Source: Papaver somniferum
Lineage: Eukaryota > Streptophyta > Magnoliopsida > Ranunculales > Papaveraceae
DNA: 64,000 nt
Assembly: GCF_003573695.1 (NCBI RefSeq)
Contig: NC_039361.1
Coordinates: 35,777,702 to 35,841,701 of the forward strand
Direction of reading: 5' to 3'
Part shown: positions 1 to 11,122 of the stretch, piece after piece
Numbering within the stretch: the first letter of the stretch is position 1
Layout: each line of letters opens with the position of its first letter
Made by a program: the position numbers and the translations under genes
The notes under the pieces: model-generated
Seen by the model: only the letters and a program-made list of their open reading frames with translations
Database searches by the model: none
What the model was told of the DNA's origin: nothing

Positions 1-1167
1 AATATCTGTGTATCTACTTAAAAGTACAATTGTGATACATGAATTCAAAGTACTCTGTGAAATATCTGAACTCAATTCTTCTCAATTCTTGTATGAACCC
101 TGTACCTAGCTACTTAATGGATTTTAGTGTTTGGAAGCCGGATTCCAGACCCTGCAGTAACATATAGTGTAGATATTTAGGATGTTTAATTTTTGCGGCG
201 GCTAAGTAATTTTTAGTATTATCATTCATTCTTTGTTTTTTTTTGCTATGTTATTACTTGGGAGGATTACTGTACACCTATTACTTACTAGGTTGTTGAT
301 CTCTTTATGCAATATTAACTTCCTTTGTTCTTCTCTTATACAGCCAAGAACAACTATTGTTCCTCCATTGCTCATTAGGAAACCGGGCCGGCCTAGGAAG
401 AACAGAAGGAAGGCCTATAATGAGACCCTATCCGAAGAAAGTCAGGTGCTGCAGCAAATGCAAGCTGCCTGGTCACAACAAGACAACTTGTCCTGGTGGT
501 GCAATTGGCTCTAATACAAAGAGAAATAGGTTTACATCTGAAGAAGGCGGACTGGCATTTCAATCCCAATCATCATCACAAGCTGGAAGTGCTGGTGGTG
601 GTTCTATGCCTGACGAAGAAGCCAAGAAAAGCTACGACTCAGCAGTAGTGTTCACTGAAGATTTACTTGAAACTAGTTTTGGTTAGGATGTCTTTTGTTT
701 GCTTTCAAGTGAGACCTATGAACTTCCTGCATTTGCTCTGTTTATTTGGTTATGTTTTAGTTTATCTTTTACTTTGTTTGGATATTAGCTACCTCCCAGA
801 GATATTGTTTTTGGATGTTGAGTATTGGATCTTTGATTCAATGTTATCAATAAATGGTAGTATTAGTGTCATTAGCTTGCCTTGCTATGTTTTTACGATT
901 TTATGGTTCTTCTGTCTGGTTTCTAACAGGTGAACAAGACAAAGTTTTTCGATGAGATCTCCTGAAGAAACGAGGAAACAAGTTTAACTGAAGGGTACAT
1001 TGGGCATCTTAGTCACCCTAAATCTTCCACATGTCAGTTAACACCAGTTAACTTGTAACTGGATGGAATCTTTGTAACGGGACTACTTTATAAGTTATCA
1101 AAAAAACGGGATTTTTGTAAACAACTTTAGAAAATGGGACATATCTGTAAATGACCCTATTTAAAAT
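1..1167 (+). mobile_element. 3' end of MULE (MuDR-like) transposon, copy 1
   Basis: Same sequence as the last 1.17 kb of the MULE at 11691-17845: an intron, the last transposase exon (344-649), untranslated sequence, and a terminal region rich in GTAACGGG and ending near TGACCCTATTTAAAATA. The transposase domains themselves would lie before base 1. The end point is inferred by comparing the inverted complement of this terminus with the 5' end near 11691. Confidence 0.6.
344..649 (+). pseudogene. MULE transposase last exon (AT-hook, zinc knuckle), copy 1
   Basis: After an acceptor TTATACAG at 336-343 the sequence encodes a basic GRPRKNRRK stretch resembling an AT-hook, then a CCHC zinc knuckle visible as CCSKCKLPGHNKTTC in a second frame. 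This order is usual at the C terminus of plant MuDR-like transposases. The basic stretch and the knuckle are in different frames, so at least one frameshift is present. The tail also differs from copy 2 by small indels and loses the terminal KKPRKATTQQ seen there. No transposase catalytic domain precedes it within the window. Role in an intact element: DNA and nucleic-acid binding by the transposase tail. Confidence 0.75.
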
Positions 1168-1187
1168 ACTGATTGTTTTTTTTTTTT

Positions 1188-1970
1188 TGCATAACGGGGT
1201 ATGCATCTTAATTATTCAGGGGTATGATTGACACGCAAACTAGAATATAACATATCTGGAAAACCGTGCCTCGAAATTTACCAAATTTTATCTCGTCGGA
1301 AAGCTTTTAAAGAGATCTGCACAACGAGTACAAATAACAATACCAAATTTAAGCTTTTTAAAATTCAAAAAAATTTGAATAAGTAATCGTCTTTATGCAA
1401 AATCTTCGAAAACTTGATACATAACCATTATCCAGCCACCAAAAAAGATGCATAACACATAATGCAGACACAACAAAAGATGCATAATACATTATGCAGT
1501 TGCCAAAAGGATGCATAACATGTTATGCAGGCATATTTTGGTAATTCGGTTATACAATCACTAAAAAGACGTATGTACTTATAACCAACATTCTAAAAAT
1601 GATGCATAAAGAATTATGTATCCATATTTTGGTTCATGCGTCCACTAGTTTCGTTACGTAACCACCAAAAACAATGTATATGCCTAAAGATAACATTCTA
1701 ACGGAAAACGATATGTAACGAATTATGCATCTATTTTTATAGCCGGATAACCTGTTATGCAGCGATCTATTGGCTGATTTCAGTGTTAATGGAAATTTAT
1801 ATGCATAATGCGTTAAGCAGATAATTTTTCGGATGTATAACAGGGTATGCATCAAATTTTATAGATGCATAATAGATAATGCAACCATTTTTATTTCAGT
1901 GTTAACAAAAAAAAAAAGATGCATAATGCATCATGCAGTCATTTTCTTAAATTCATAACTAGTTATGCAG
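1188..1970. repeat. Cluster of about 12 quasi-palindromes ATGCATAA-n-TTATGCA, copy 1
   Basis: Units of about 20 bases made of a left half ATGCATAA and a right half TTATGCA(G/T) separated by about four bases recur near 1188, 1448, 1479, 1511, 1599, 1722, 1745, 1801, 1832, 1865, 1919 and 1953. Spacing ranges from about 30 to 260 bases in AT-rich DNA, and three consecutive units near 1447-1530 are almost regularly spaced. The region lies just outside the inferred MULE terminus. It encodes nothing convincing. Subterminal transposase-binding sites of an unrecognised DNA transposon are one possibility. Confidence 0.7.
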
Positions 1971-2028
1971 CCACTACACAAAGTCAAACTTACAAAACCC
2001 TGTAAACTAAAAAGAATAATAAATTTGA

Positions 2029-2518
2029 TTGAATATAAAAAGTACTTGTTCTATGAAAAATACTATAAAAATTAACTGTGATGATTCTTGGTTATCAAAG
2101 AATAATAATGCAGGTTTTGATTTTGTGTTGCGCAACTGGTTAGGCACTGGTAGAGCAACAATGGGAGTATTCAGGGCATCCACAGTTGAAGAAGCAGACT
2201 CTGACTCTTCTGCATGCAACGGAATGGGCCAACAAGAACAACTGACAAAACCTGGTCATTGAAGGAGACAACCAAGTAACCATAAACCATCTACAAGGCA
2301 AAGAAGTATCAAGCCAGTGGCAAAGCATAGTAATCTTAAAAGAAGTAAGAGTCTGCAGCAGCAAAGTTATCTCTTTTTTGGGGTTTCAGCATGTTGACAG
2401 AAGAGCTAACAATGTAGCAGACTTACTAGCAAAAAAAGGAAGGAAAGAAAATGTGGCAGATAGCTGGATAAATTATATACCAATGTTTTATTTCCCTCAA
2501 TGGCTTATGACTCTATGA
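2029..2518 (+). pseudogene. LINE RNase H domain fragment, copy 1
   Basis: Two overlapping frames encode the pieces of a plant LINE-type RNase H (RVT_3 family). KINCDDSWLSKNNNAGF with the first acidic residue and a VLRNWLGTG strand come first. A second frame then carries EGDNQVTINHL with another acidic residue and the hallmark HVDRRANNVADLLAK near the end. At least one frameshift separates them near 2250. No reverse transcriptase precedes it, so it is a 5'-truncated LINE copy. In an intact element this domain removes the RNA strand after target-primed reverse transcription. The second half is open here but broken by indels in copy 2. Confidence 0.8.
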
Positions 2519-2690
2519 AAGCTCAAAATCTATGTAATAACCAAAAATCTTTTGTACTTGGTTCAAATGATGTTAATCCTGCAGATTTAGTCGTTGGCAG
2601 AACAATACACTATGAATTGATTTCAAGTGAGACTGGATCAATAGATTAAATTCTCTGCTTTTGATAATCTATTATATTTTCAAAAAAATA

Positions 2691-2771
2691 TGAAAAAAAA
2701 TAATGACATGACAACGAAAAATAATGATATGACAACGAAAAATAATGATATGACAAAAAAAAAAAAGTCGC
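2691..2771 (+). repeat. A-rich tandem tail of the LINE fragment, copy 1
   Basis: A-rich tract with three repeats of a unit close to CGAAAAATAATGATATGACAA, ending in a run of A. Its position 170 bases past the RNase H stop fits a LINE 3' tail. Confidence 0.6.
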
Positions 2772-3153
2772 AGTCGAAGAGAGAAGATGTATCCGTGACT
2801 CTACACTAGAGCAGAATCATTTATCCCTAATTTTAACATTTATTATGGTACATGTACCAACACCTAATACTACTGCAAGTCTACAAACACCGTCATCTTC
2901 ATCTTAATTAACTCTGTATAGTTTATTGCCCCGGAGGTCAGGAGTTGGTCATGTAAATTTCTTTTCTAAAAACCTTCGTAGAAATACCCATTGGCATAAG
3001 TTTTCTGACCATACCCTAGTTTCCTATCATAAATCCATGATCCACGATGAACCAATAAATCCATCCATTCTACCAGTGTAGGGGTGAAATATCGCACAGA
3101 GATAATCCACAATCTCGTCTCAACTGAGACCGCCATTAGTACGAGAGTAATCA
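2772..3153. other. No gene seen
   Basis: Non-coding linker between the LINE tail and the LTR. A 62-codon frame on the minus strand differs from copy 2 by indels and resembles nothing I know. Confidence 0.5.
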
Positions 3154-3662
3154 TGTGATGATAAAGAAGACTTACGAAGAGGAGCCCCGTGATTAATACA
3201 AGGCGACACTCATCAAGTCATACGCGAAGTAGCAAGGCGAGAAGACAGTGATATCTTCCCAGAACCTGGCGAATGAGACAAACTGATACAAAATCAACAT
3301 ATATATTTTGCATGTGATCATCTGTTGTCTTCTAGTGATGTATTTTCCTATATAAGGATTCAAATAATGAAGAGAGAGGCAGGTTGCAAAAGAGAGAATT
3401 CAGTCAAGTGAAAAAATCAAGAACACTCGTAAGAGAAAAGCCATTAGAGTTCATTCCAAGCTTTGTTACTTCCATTATTAGTTGTTCAATACCACTGTAT
3501 TCATTGTAAGAACTTCATGAATCTAATACAAAGTGTTTGAGAAAGATCATACTAGTGTCAAGTGGTGCATAATCTCATTAATGTCAAAGTTTATCCTCAT
3601 GACTTAGGCTTTTTGTTATTATCATCTCATTGGGTGTAGCTATCGGATTTTCGGTAGCTACA
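3154..3662 (+). mobile_element. 5' LTR of Ty3-like element D, copy 1
   Basis: Begins TGTGATGATAAAG and ends TCGGTAGCTACA, giving TG...CA ends. It is followed directly by TTTTGGCGCTAGAAAC, which has the position and TGG start of a primer-binding site. A TATATAAGG box at about 3349 sits where an LTR promoter is expected, about 310 bases before the end. No matching 3' LTR was seen downstream, so the element is truncated. The exact 5' boundary is uncertain by a few bases. Confidence 0.6.
3349..3355 (+). promoter_or_regulatory. TATA box of element D LTR
   Basis: TATATAA followed by GG within the LTR, about 310 bases upstream of the primer-binding site, the usual place for the LTR core promoter. 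The same motif is at 20009-20015 in copy 2. Confidence 0.5.
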
Positions 3663-3678
3663 TTTTGGCGCTAGAAAC

Positions 3679-4867
3679 ATGGAGGATTTATCCTCACCTT
3701 CTAGTATTCAGCCGGAAATTCTTGTTCACCTCAGATCATTTGCTTATTCCATTACCTTTCTGGTTGTCATCAGAAGTTATCTGTCAATTGTTCGGAGTCA
3801 TAGCCGCTCTAAAAATCCACTTCACTCCTTCCTAAAGCACCAACAAAACATCACTGTGACCTCCAATCGCGCAACTGCAATAGACGCAGTCTCCTTGCTC
3901 TGAACCGGGAAACCTCTAGGAATCACCTGTCGTCTCAAGCACCGAAACCCAAATCATGCAAAGAAACATCACTAATAGCGGGAGAAAACTAGCAGGTGTC
4001 ATGGAAGATCCTCACTATTGGACGGAATGGTCAAACCATACGATCCAGAAAGACCAATGTTGGACATTGACACCAGTGGAAAGAGGGAAGAAAACCGGTT
4101 TTACCGTCAAAACCAGAACATGGTGGTCCTCGCTCTCCAGCGCGAGTATGAGGCAAAGCTCGCACAATGGAAGGAGACAGAAAAGATGTTGATAGCAGAG
4201 CGAATCGATCTTGCTCAAGCACATGGGCGAATCATGATAGAAAATTAGAACTTAAAACGGAAAGTGCGAGAATACGAATTGGGAATAGAATATGGAGAGA
4301 GTTAAAAGAGATCATGTAGACAAAGGAACATCAAAAAGGGTGAGAAGTCAAGGGAGATAGACAGGAAACTGTCGAGAGAAGTATACCAGCATGAGTTAAT
4401 GGGAAAAAAGATGAGCAGAAGGGCCTTATATCAAAAGGAACAAGAAGCAAAGATGGCTCAGCACAGAGGCCATGCCGAAACCACAACAAGGAGGAACAGA
4501 GGGGCTGGAAAAATGATGCAAACTACATCCATAATGAAAGAAGCTGAAGTACCACACGATGAAGTGCTAAGGCGAACCTATAAAGGCGATGGTCAAAATA
4601 GCCATGCTAAAGGATAAACCCTGGACCGCCTCTAGGAAGAAAGGGAGGGGAAGACTGCCAACCACACCCCGCTCATCACACGAAGACGATAAGAGAAGGG
4701 ATAGCACCAAACATGCCGAAACAAAATATGTACTGACTCACAGAAATCTTAATATGAAGAAAAGTACTTTCTACGTTCGAGCAAGTAAGGGCGAAACAGA
4801 GTCCACACGACAAAGCTACAAATTCAATCGTAAGACCTCAATAGAGGGCAGTAAGATACTATTATAA
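3679..4867 (+). pseudogene. Decayed gag-like region of element D, copy 1
   Basis: Short frames follow the primer-binding site. One starts at 3679 with MEDLSSPSSIQPE. Others near 4018-4248 carry a charged helical stretch (LQREYEAKLAQWKETEKML, likely coiled coil), and a basic segment lies at 4589-4867. No classical gag core or CCHC knuckle is clear. Position directly after the LTR is the main argument for a gag-region remnant. Multiple stops and frame changes make it a pseudogene. The last 280 bases are identical in both copies, whereas 4090-4580 differs by many small indels. Confidence 0.4.
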
Positions 4868-5979
4868 ACCCTCTACCTAGGGAGGCTGGGACTACGATTG
4901 CGGTGTGTCAACTTAGTTCGCACAAAACTATGCGACTGGAGGACCGCATAGTGCGTAAGAGGCGACCCTTAATCCCTAACGCGCGTCGCAGTTGGGGCAT
5001 CCTAGAGAAGTTACTTATTAGGGCGCAATGCATCTGCACTGGAGGCCACTGAGAACGAACCACTCAGCGAAAATTTCTCCGAAAAGGGGTGTCGAAACGT
5101 GCCAGTGGAGGTAGTAGATGGCCTGGCATGGATTCCACACTCGATCCAAAGAAACCCCACTTAGGGTGTGATCTCGCTTCTAGTAGCCATGTAGGCGAAA
5201 AAGCACTAGGCCACGACAACACTGATTGTTGATACTGGAGGGGAGGAGCCCAACTGCAATGGTTAGGGGTGACCTCCTTGAAAGGACAATACGCGGGAAT
5301 ATAAATGGACGACACCCTCCGCTAGGGAGCTGACTGTGTCAAAGCCGACAATATATTGGGGCTTCTTACTCATGGGAGTATCTAAGGCCTGGTATATTGT
5401 CGCACAGACAACCCGAGGAGGTCAAAATCCTAACACAGTTAAGGCGAGATCGATGGCCAATGACTCGCAAGAGCACGTGGAACTGAGATTTCGTCGCCTA
5501 ATATTGAAGACCTTACCCAAGGCGACCATAAGCCCTTTAAGTTCTCTATGTGGGGGAAGGAAATAAGACCTTATCTAGGAAGCAATGAGACCACGAAACT
5601 TTATCGAAATCACGTGAATAAGCAATGGAGCGCGAAGTCAATACATCCTTATCCAGCTAAAATTAATGAAATTCAAAGCAAGTTTTAATATTCATACACT
5701 AGCATAGGTATATAATTGTTTATAGACATCATGTTATAGTAAACTTTTAGCCATACCTTAGCTTGCAAACATGAAAACTTGCGACTTAAAGGCAACATTC
5801 ACAAAGTTATAATCTTCCTTCAAAGATGGAAAGCAGAGGCAAGTATGGGGATGTTAAAATCTCATGCTTCCCTTCTCCTCAGTCAGATATACAAAAACAA
5901 AAAACTTTAGTTAAAGAATAACGTAAAATAATAAGACATTTAGTTATATGTACATATTCTGTTCTCAAAATGATGACAC
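4868..5979. other. Non-coding interior of element D, copy 1
   Basis: GC-richer than its flanks up to about 5640, with recurring GGCGA and GCGCG words but no recognisable protein. From 5640 to 5979 it turns AT-rich. I see no pol domains. Copy 2 (21519-22629) is nearly identical here. Confidence 0.4.
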
Positions 5980-6009
5980 ATGAAAAGGAACACGGGTTTA
6001 AAAGTTATC

Positions 6010-6024
6010 CCCCCCCCCCCCCCC
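6010..6024. repeat. Poly-C tract, copy 1
   Basis: Uninterrupted run of 15 C. Copy 2 has 16 at 22659-22674. Such tracts are length-unstable and error-prone in sequencing. Confidence 0.9.
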
Positions 6025-6085
6025 AACCAAGCTTGGGAGCACCCAGAAAGAAACACAAAAAGAGAATGTTTGAAAGAAAACAAGA

Positions 6086-6690
6086 CTAAAAACCAGTCCA
6101 ATCATGAGAAGGAGAAGTCACTTGCGAAGAATCTCCTTCTCCAGGTTGCAAGACAACGGGAACACCATTGCGAGAAGGAGAAGGAGGCCCCTGCTGATCC
6201 TGACCATTCCCGAGATCGTCACGGCCATCACAAGAGGCAACTTTACCAGCCCCCTTGCTCATTAACATCTTCCCCATCAACATCTTTTTCTTCATCAACA
6301 TCTTTCCCATCAACATCTTCCTCATCAGCATCTTGCTCATCAACTTCCTCCTTGCTGCTACCTTCCTCTTCAAACTCTCCCTCATCGCTGGATCCCAATT
6401 CCACGAACTCGTTCGCAGGAACGGGAACATCGGGAAATTTCCTAGTGGGAAGGTTATTCTCAGTAGTAATACGATCGTCAGTATCTCCAGCAACCCTATT
6501 GCATAGCCTATGCGCCTCGCGTACAGCATTAGTGAGTTGGATTTCTTGCGACGCTTCAACAAAGCATACCTAGCTTCAATGGTTCCCTTATACTGCTCGG
6601 CCTATGCCCTTACGACTCTTAGAAACTTGATCCCATTTAACCAGATTCCACGGGGACCAAATGAGGTTGAAGCAGGGTGAAAAGCACAAC
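6086..6690 (-). pseudogene. Antisense acidic protein C terminus in element D, copy 1
   Basis: Read on the minus strand, about 6560-6690 carries a helical basic stretch (AEQYKGTIEARYALLKRRKK, preceded by an in-frame TAG). A second frame then reads QEIQLTNAVREAHRLCNRV, a short acidic repeat region built on (D/E)EEDVDGKDVDEEKDVDG, and a tail ending HDWTGF. In copy 1 the acidic frame is interrupted relative to copy 2 by a two-base change near 6250. Plant Ty3 elements of the Tat group are known to carry extra antisense frames between pol and the 3' LTR, and this location fits. I do not recognise the domain. It could also be an unrelated captured gene end. Confidence 0.4.
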
Positions 6691-7946
6691 ACCTCAAATA
6701 ATCAGTTATAAATATCAAAATAAAGTTTGCTTAATTTCTTTAAAGAACAAAATTGACCACACCACGTAAAAGATTCAATTGAAGCACATCAAAAGTAATA
6801 AACTTATTATTGTTGTTCATCATGCTTGAAGCTTGAGTTGGCCTGCAAACTATGGATAAACCAATACGTATCCTGGCATCCATGTCTAAGAAATTTTCTC
6901 AAAGCTTTTTCTTCTTTAATTACTAGCTAGAGAAAGAGCGAGTCAACTTGGACTTGTTTTTCTTGGGAGCTATGTCTGAAGTATTTCAGTTTCTGTTGAG
7001 TTGTGTTTTGGTTGATGGACCTCAAATTTAGTATCACATATATACACACTGGCACATAGAGAAACTACTGATATTGACTTAATATTCTTTGATTTCTCCT
7101 CCACATACATCACACCACCATTTTTCGTGTACGATTCTACCACATGGGTCTTAGTCCCTAAAGTAGAAGGGCTTTTACTAATAATTTTCAAAAAATAAGG
7201 ACTTCTCTTAAATATAACCATAATCAATTTAAAATAAGTGCTTATGCTAACCAAACATCTTTATAATCATTTCACGTGGCCTACTAAATTATACATGATT
7301 ATTATATATAGCCCAAAATAATATTAAATTTAAACGAAGTTCTAATTTTTTAAATTAAATATATGTAAGATATGACACATAACTAATATTTTTGACAAAT
7401 AATTAATACTCTCAATCAATTTTAGTATAATCATGATTTAGTAAAAAACAAACACAATCTTAGGGATTTTTTAATATAGATTATGTTTATGGATCTCCTA
7501 CAAAAAGAATCAAAACCTTAATTAATTACATTTTGATTGATGTTGTTCTCGAATTCTTTTTTAGAAAAAATTAGAATATTTGAGAAAAAAAATCATTTTA
7601 GAGAAAATTGAGATTTATGGTTTCTTTTGTTTTTGGGGAAAATAAAACTTAAAGCTTATAATTAATAAATTTATGAGTATATACTAAAAAGAACAATTGC
7701 AATTAGTTTTGATTAGTTAAGGTTTATTTTGATTTTGAGTAAGAAGGAGATCTTAAGTTTTATTGTTAATAAGAAATTAAGATTTATTTGGATTTGCATT
7801 TAAACTTAAATTTTTTGGATTATGGTTAATAATTGTGTGGGGTATATTTAAGAGAAGCCAAAAGAAAAATGTTATGTTAGCCATGTTTGTCTCCTCTCTC
7901 TTTGGAGATCTTTTTGTATTGAAAAGATCAGGCTTTAGAAAAAGAC
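6691..7946. other. AT-rich stretch, no gene seen
   Basis: Strongly AT-rich from about 7250 to 7900. A 94-codon minus-strand frame at 6970-7254 has no recognisable features. No structural RNA or clear repeat was noticed. Confidence 0.5.
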
Positions 7947-8400
7947 CTAAGAGGGATACACAAGAGAGTTAGTGGCCAAAGGTCCAATACTCCCCCTGCT
8001 AATTGAGTTCTTACATAACAAAGCCAACTTAAAGGAGTCTAAATTTTGTAGTTTATGAATGACTTTAAAACCAACTAAAACACAAGAAATAAATTGAAGT
8101 CCTGAGTTTGTTCCATAATGCTCCGTCCTCCGAATTCTTTCATGATAGCTGAGATGAAAACGACCATAAACTGCATTGTGGTAGAGAGTGCTAAAATGAA
8201 CTAAGATATCCATTGATTCGACTTGGAATTCTATGTAGGTGTGTTGCCAGTCTTGAGCCCATGTGAAAGCTAGATCAACTCCTCCTGCTCCAAAGTATCC
8301 TGGATATCCTCTAGTCCCAATGATATCTCCTGCAATATCGAGAGCAGTAAGAGCAGAGTGTTTCTGGGTCCTGTAGGGTACATATTCCTTAAATCATCTC
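7947..8400 (-). pseudogene. LINE RNase H remnant
   Basis: On the minus strand a frame reads GVDLAFTWAQDWQHTYIEFQVES, which resembles the strand-helix around the second and third acidic residues of plant LINE RNase H. Downstream, HKLQNLDSFKLALL resembles the final AHxLAN helix. Key residues look eroded: the acidic residue after QVES is lost and the final histidine motif is altered. It would lie after zf-RVT in the same ancestral ORF2. Assignment rests on position and weak motif similarity. Confidence 0.5.
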
Positions 8401-8705
8401 CTTCATGTATAAGAGAGTTTAGGATGTGATTTTGTTTATGGTGGATTCTGTCATGGTTGCACAGGTGCTGCTGTATACTGGTGGTGGTTTGTCTGACATT
8501 TAGTGGAGTGTCATCAAAGATAAAATCACATTTAACCTTCCAGATGTACCAGCAGGCAGTTGCAAAGATATGGCTGCTATGGTTGTTATTTCCAGGGCTA
8601 AATCAAGAATTAAGCCAATCCACATAGTCAGTGGTATGATCAAATATCCCATGGGTATATTTGGACCAAGCAAGTGGGTCTAAACAGGAGTAGCAATAGG
8701 GAAAT

Positions 8706-9519
8706 TTAACAATATATTTGGATCAATGTAGTGCAGAATGCTAGCTGTTTTAGAATTAGTGGGGAGAATTCCATAAGCACATTTTCAGATAAAAATCTGA
8801 ATGACAGGAGCAATGTCCATTTTCCATAAGGCTTTCCAGTTGTTGGTTTAGAGATCATTGGTGTAAAGTCTATCCATCTTATCTCTGTAAAGAGATTTAA
8901 CACTGAATTTCCTAGTGTCAGTGTCCAAATAATTTTGTCCTCCTCCCCTACATGAATAGGGGCATGAAGGATGGATTGAGCAGAATGGTTGTTGAAGTAA
9001 GTATTCATCTGGGCAGCATTCCATTCCTCACTTGGGAGCATAAGATGCTCAACTCTGACTATCTCAGAAAGACAGTTTGAAGGTTTATGGGTGATATCTT
9101 TAATAGTTGGAATCCATATGTCTTCACAGACATAAATAGTCTTTCCATTTCCAATACTCTAATAACTGTGATCTTGTATATTATTGATGCCTTCTAGGAT
9201 AAATTTCCAAATCTAGAAGTCTCCATTTTTTGGTTTGATATATAGTAACCTTTAGGATTTTCTAGAGATTTTTCCCAAAAGAAATATCTTTGCAGTTTGT
9301 TCGGATCTTAACAAATTTGTTTAGGCAACTTGAACAGTTCATCTGGTAGGTGTTAGCAGTTGATGTAACAGAGCTTATGAGTACATGCCTTCCAGCAGGG
9401 TTAAGAGGAGTATTTTTCCAGCTAGACAATCTGAGCTTGAGTTTAATTATCCACTTCAGGTTTGAAAGAGTTGATCTTTCTCCTATGAGTGAAGAGTGGT
9501 GAGACAATATACTTTTCAT
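8706..9519 (-). pseudogene. LINE ORF2 connection region and zf-RVT domain
   Basis: The minus-strand frame at 9519-9262 (SNLKWIIKLKLRLSSWKN followed by LNPAGRHVLISSV) matches the W-x-x-x-LSxAGRxxLIxSV pattern that follows the thumb of plant LINE reverse transcriptases. The frame at 9041-8706 (EEWNAAQMNTYFN, with DKIIWTLT downstream) matches the start of the zinc-binding zf-RVT region. The frames are separate, and the gap between them is open only in pieces. They belong to the LINE whose RT lies just upstream in transcription order. Confidence 0.7.
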
Positions 9520-9540
9520 TCGTTTGTAGGACTTGAACTC

Positions 9541-10395
9541 TCATAGCATTAATAATAATAAGGTTAAAATTAGGGTCGGTGTTGTTGCTGAAAAACACAC
9601 CACATTTGTTGAAGAAGAATCACCAAAATTTTTGAGATTGTTCATTAGATTTTGACTTTCTATCTTGTTAGCTTTGCAGAAAACCATGCAGTCATCAGCA
9701 AAGAGAAGATGGTTCATAATGGGTGCTCTCTTGCAGATCTTAGTACCAGTGATGAGGCTCATCTCCTCAGCTTGGATGAGTGTCCCAGAGAGAGATTCCA
9801 GGCAGAAAAAGAATGTATAAGGGGACAGAGGGTCGCCTTGTCTGAGACCCCTTTTAGGTTTGAATAACTTATCAGGGGAGCCATTTATGAGGACAACAGA
9901 GGTGGTGGTAGAAATGCACTTGTAGATTTTTCCACACCATTGTTCATCAAAGCCAATTTTTTTTATGATGGTAAGTAAGAAGCTCCAGTCAACTCTGTTA
10001 AAGGCTTTGGTTATATCAATTTTTATTCCCATACTGCAATTGTCACCTTTCTTTCATATTTTGGTTAACATAGTATGAATAATTTCATGGGTTATGGCAA
10101 TGTTGTCAGCAATTTGTGTGCCAGGAATGAAAGCAGATTGGTAAGGGGAGACGATGTTTGTTAGGTAAGGTTTCATTCTTTGTGAAATTAGTTTAGAAAT
10201 GATTTTGTAGGTGGTGTTACAGAGACTTATTAGTCTGAAATGACTTGGAGATGAAGGGTTATCAGTTTTGGGTATAAGATAAAAAAATGGTAGAGTTCAT
10301 TTCTTTAAGCATGTGGCCAGAGGTGAAGACGTTTTGGACCATTTTGGTGACATCCTCTCCTAAAATGTCCCAATTGACTTGAAAGAAATTGGGGC
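9541..10395 (-). pseudogene. LINE reverse transcriptase (RVT_1)
   Basis: The minus strand shows the RT blocks in order. A second frame near 10250-10050 contains KMVQNVFTSGHMLKEMN and a segment readable as YQSAFIPGTQIADN. The main 163-codon frame (10032-9541) follows with MGIKIDITKAFNRVDWSFL (first catalytic aspartate), KRGLRQGDPLSPYTFF, and the catalytic LLFADDCMVF, an F-A-D-D version common in plant LINEs. The upstream blocks are frame-shifted with a stop at the junction near 10040. An intact enzyme would copy LINE RNA at a nicked target. The 5' part with endonuclease is absent. Confidence 0.9.
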
Positions 10396-10398
10396 TCT

Positions 10399-10419
10399 CT
10401 TACTCGGTGTTAGGTCCCA
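10399..10419 (+). repeat. 21-bp direct repeat, left copy
   Basis: Begins CTTACTCGGTG and ends GGTCCCA; exact copy at 11123-11143, 724 bases away. Confidence 0.9.
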
Positions 10420-11076
10420 ATTGACTTGGAGATAAAAACCAAAAGAACACTTATGAATGACGAACTTTATTTGTTTGGGTTGGATAAATATCTTCGTTAC
10501 CGATTTTATAATAATACGACTCGTGTATTATTCACCGATTCGTTACAACTCTTTGTAACATGTATTACGTTTCGTAATACCAACAACAAAACAAGAAAAG
10601 AAAGATAGAAAAAGATGATCAATCACAAAACTTTAACAAACTTACTTGGGTGTATTGAGGCGAGTAATCTCTTTGCTTAGGACATTTGATGCCCTGTAAT
10701 GTTGTTACAGGTTTAGCGGCATATGTCTCCATCATTCAACAATACCTCGATGTTTTTCGCAACACTTCGATAACACCGAACAGCGAACGCGAATAGATGT
10801 ATCACAAACTCTTATTTAACTCTTGAAGATACATGCAAACTCTTAAATTTATAGTACTAGTTTTTATGACTATAAAAACACACACTCAAAGTGGAGAATG
10901 AGTGGGGTTTATATAAGTTTAGAGGTGATTCTTGGAGGAATCCTTTCATGAAGAGTCACAACCCTTAGTGGAGAGTCACATCCCTTTGGATGAGACACTA
11001 CCTATTGAAAAGGTTGAAGTGAGTGGACACATCCATTCACACTAACTAATTCATATTTCTATTCAAAATTCCAACA
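10408..11076 (-). mobile_element. Putative solo LTR, minus orientation
   Basis: Read on the minus strand the segment starts TGTTGGAATTTTGAATAG and ends GGGACCTAACA, i.e. TG...CA ends with short inverted termini. A plus-strand TTTATATAAG near 10910 is the only TATA-like word noted, and it is in the opposite sense to the proposed LTR. No coding region or second LTR is adjacent. A 21-base exact direct repeat brackets a slightly larger unit (10399-10419 and 11123-11143), so the boundaries are not certain. It interrupts or abuts the LINE 5' side. Confidence 0.4.
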
Positions 11077-11122
11077 GGTTGTGATATTACTAAGAGGGGA
11101 ATTGAGATCTAGTTACTACACA

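Larger units (their letters stand above)
1..6613. repeat. 6.6 kb segmental duplication, copy 1
   Basis: The whole stretch reappears at 16672-23265 in the same orientation and order. Long blocks look identical (for example about 1630-2220 and 4590-5940), while clusters of 1-3 base insertions or deletions occur at about 205-700, 2310-2480, 2990-3110 and 4090-4580. The copy begins inside a MULE intron at the window edge, so the duplication probably extends further left. The two copies part company right after CCCTTAC: copy 1 runs on into a reading frame and AT-rich DNA, copy 2 into an LTR. Whether this is a real tandem duplication or an assembly or haplotype duplicate cannot be settled from the sequence. 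Confidence 0.95.
7947..10398 (-). mobile_element. Truncated LINE (L1-type non-LTR retrotransposon)
   Basis: Read on the minus strand the domain order is reverse transcriptase (10395-9541), connection region and zinc-binding zf-RVT (9519-8706), and an RNase H remnant (about 8400-7947). This is the order of plant L1-type ORF2. The endonuclease domain is missing: at 10398 the LINE stops abruptly against another element. Frames shift repeatedly, so the copy is dead. No A-tail was found at the 3' side near 7900. Confidence 0.85.

Noticed and set aside
2966..3154. 62-codon minus-strand frame
   Set aside because: No motif, and the duplicate copy has indels in it without sign of constraint.
4015..4248. 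Several overlapping short frames on both strands
   Set aside because: They are shadows of one degenerate gag-like region; none has independent support.
6255..6506. Ile/Phe/Asn-rich plus-strand frame resembling a membrane protein
   Set aside because: It is the complement of the acidic repeat on the minus strand.
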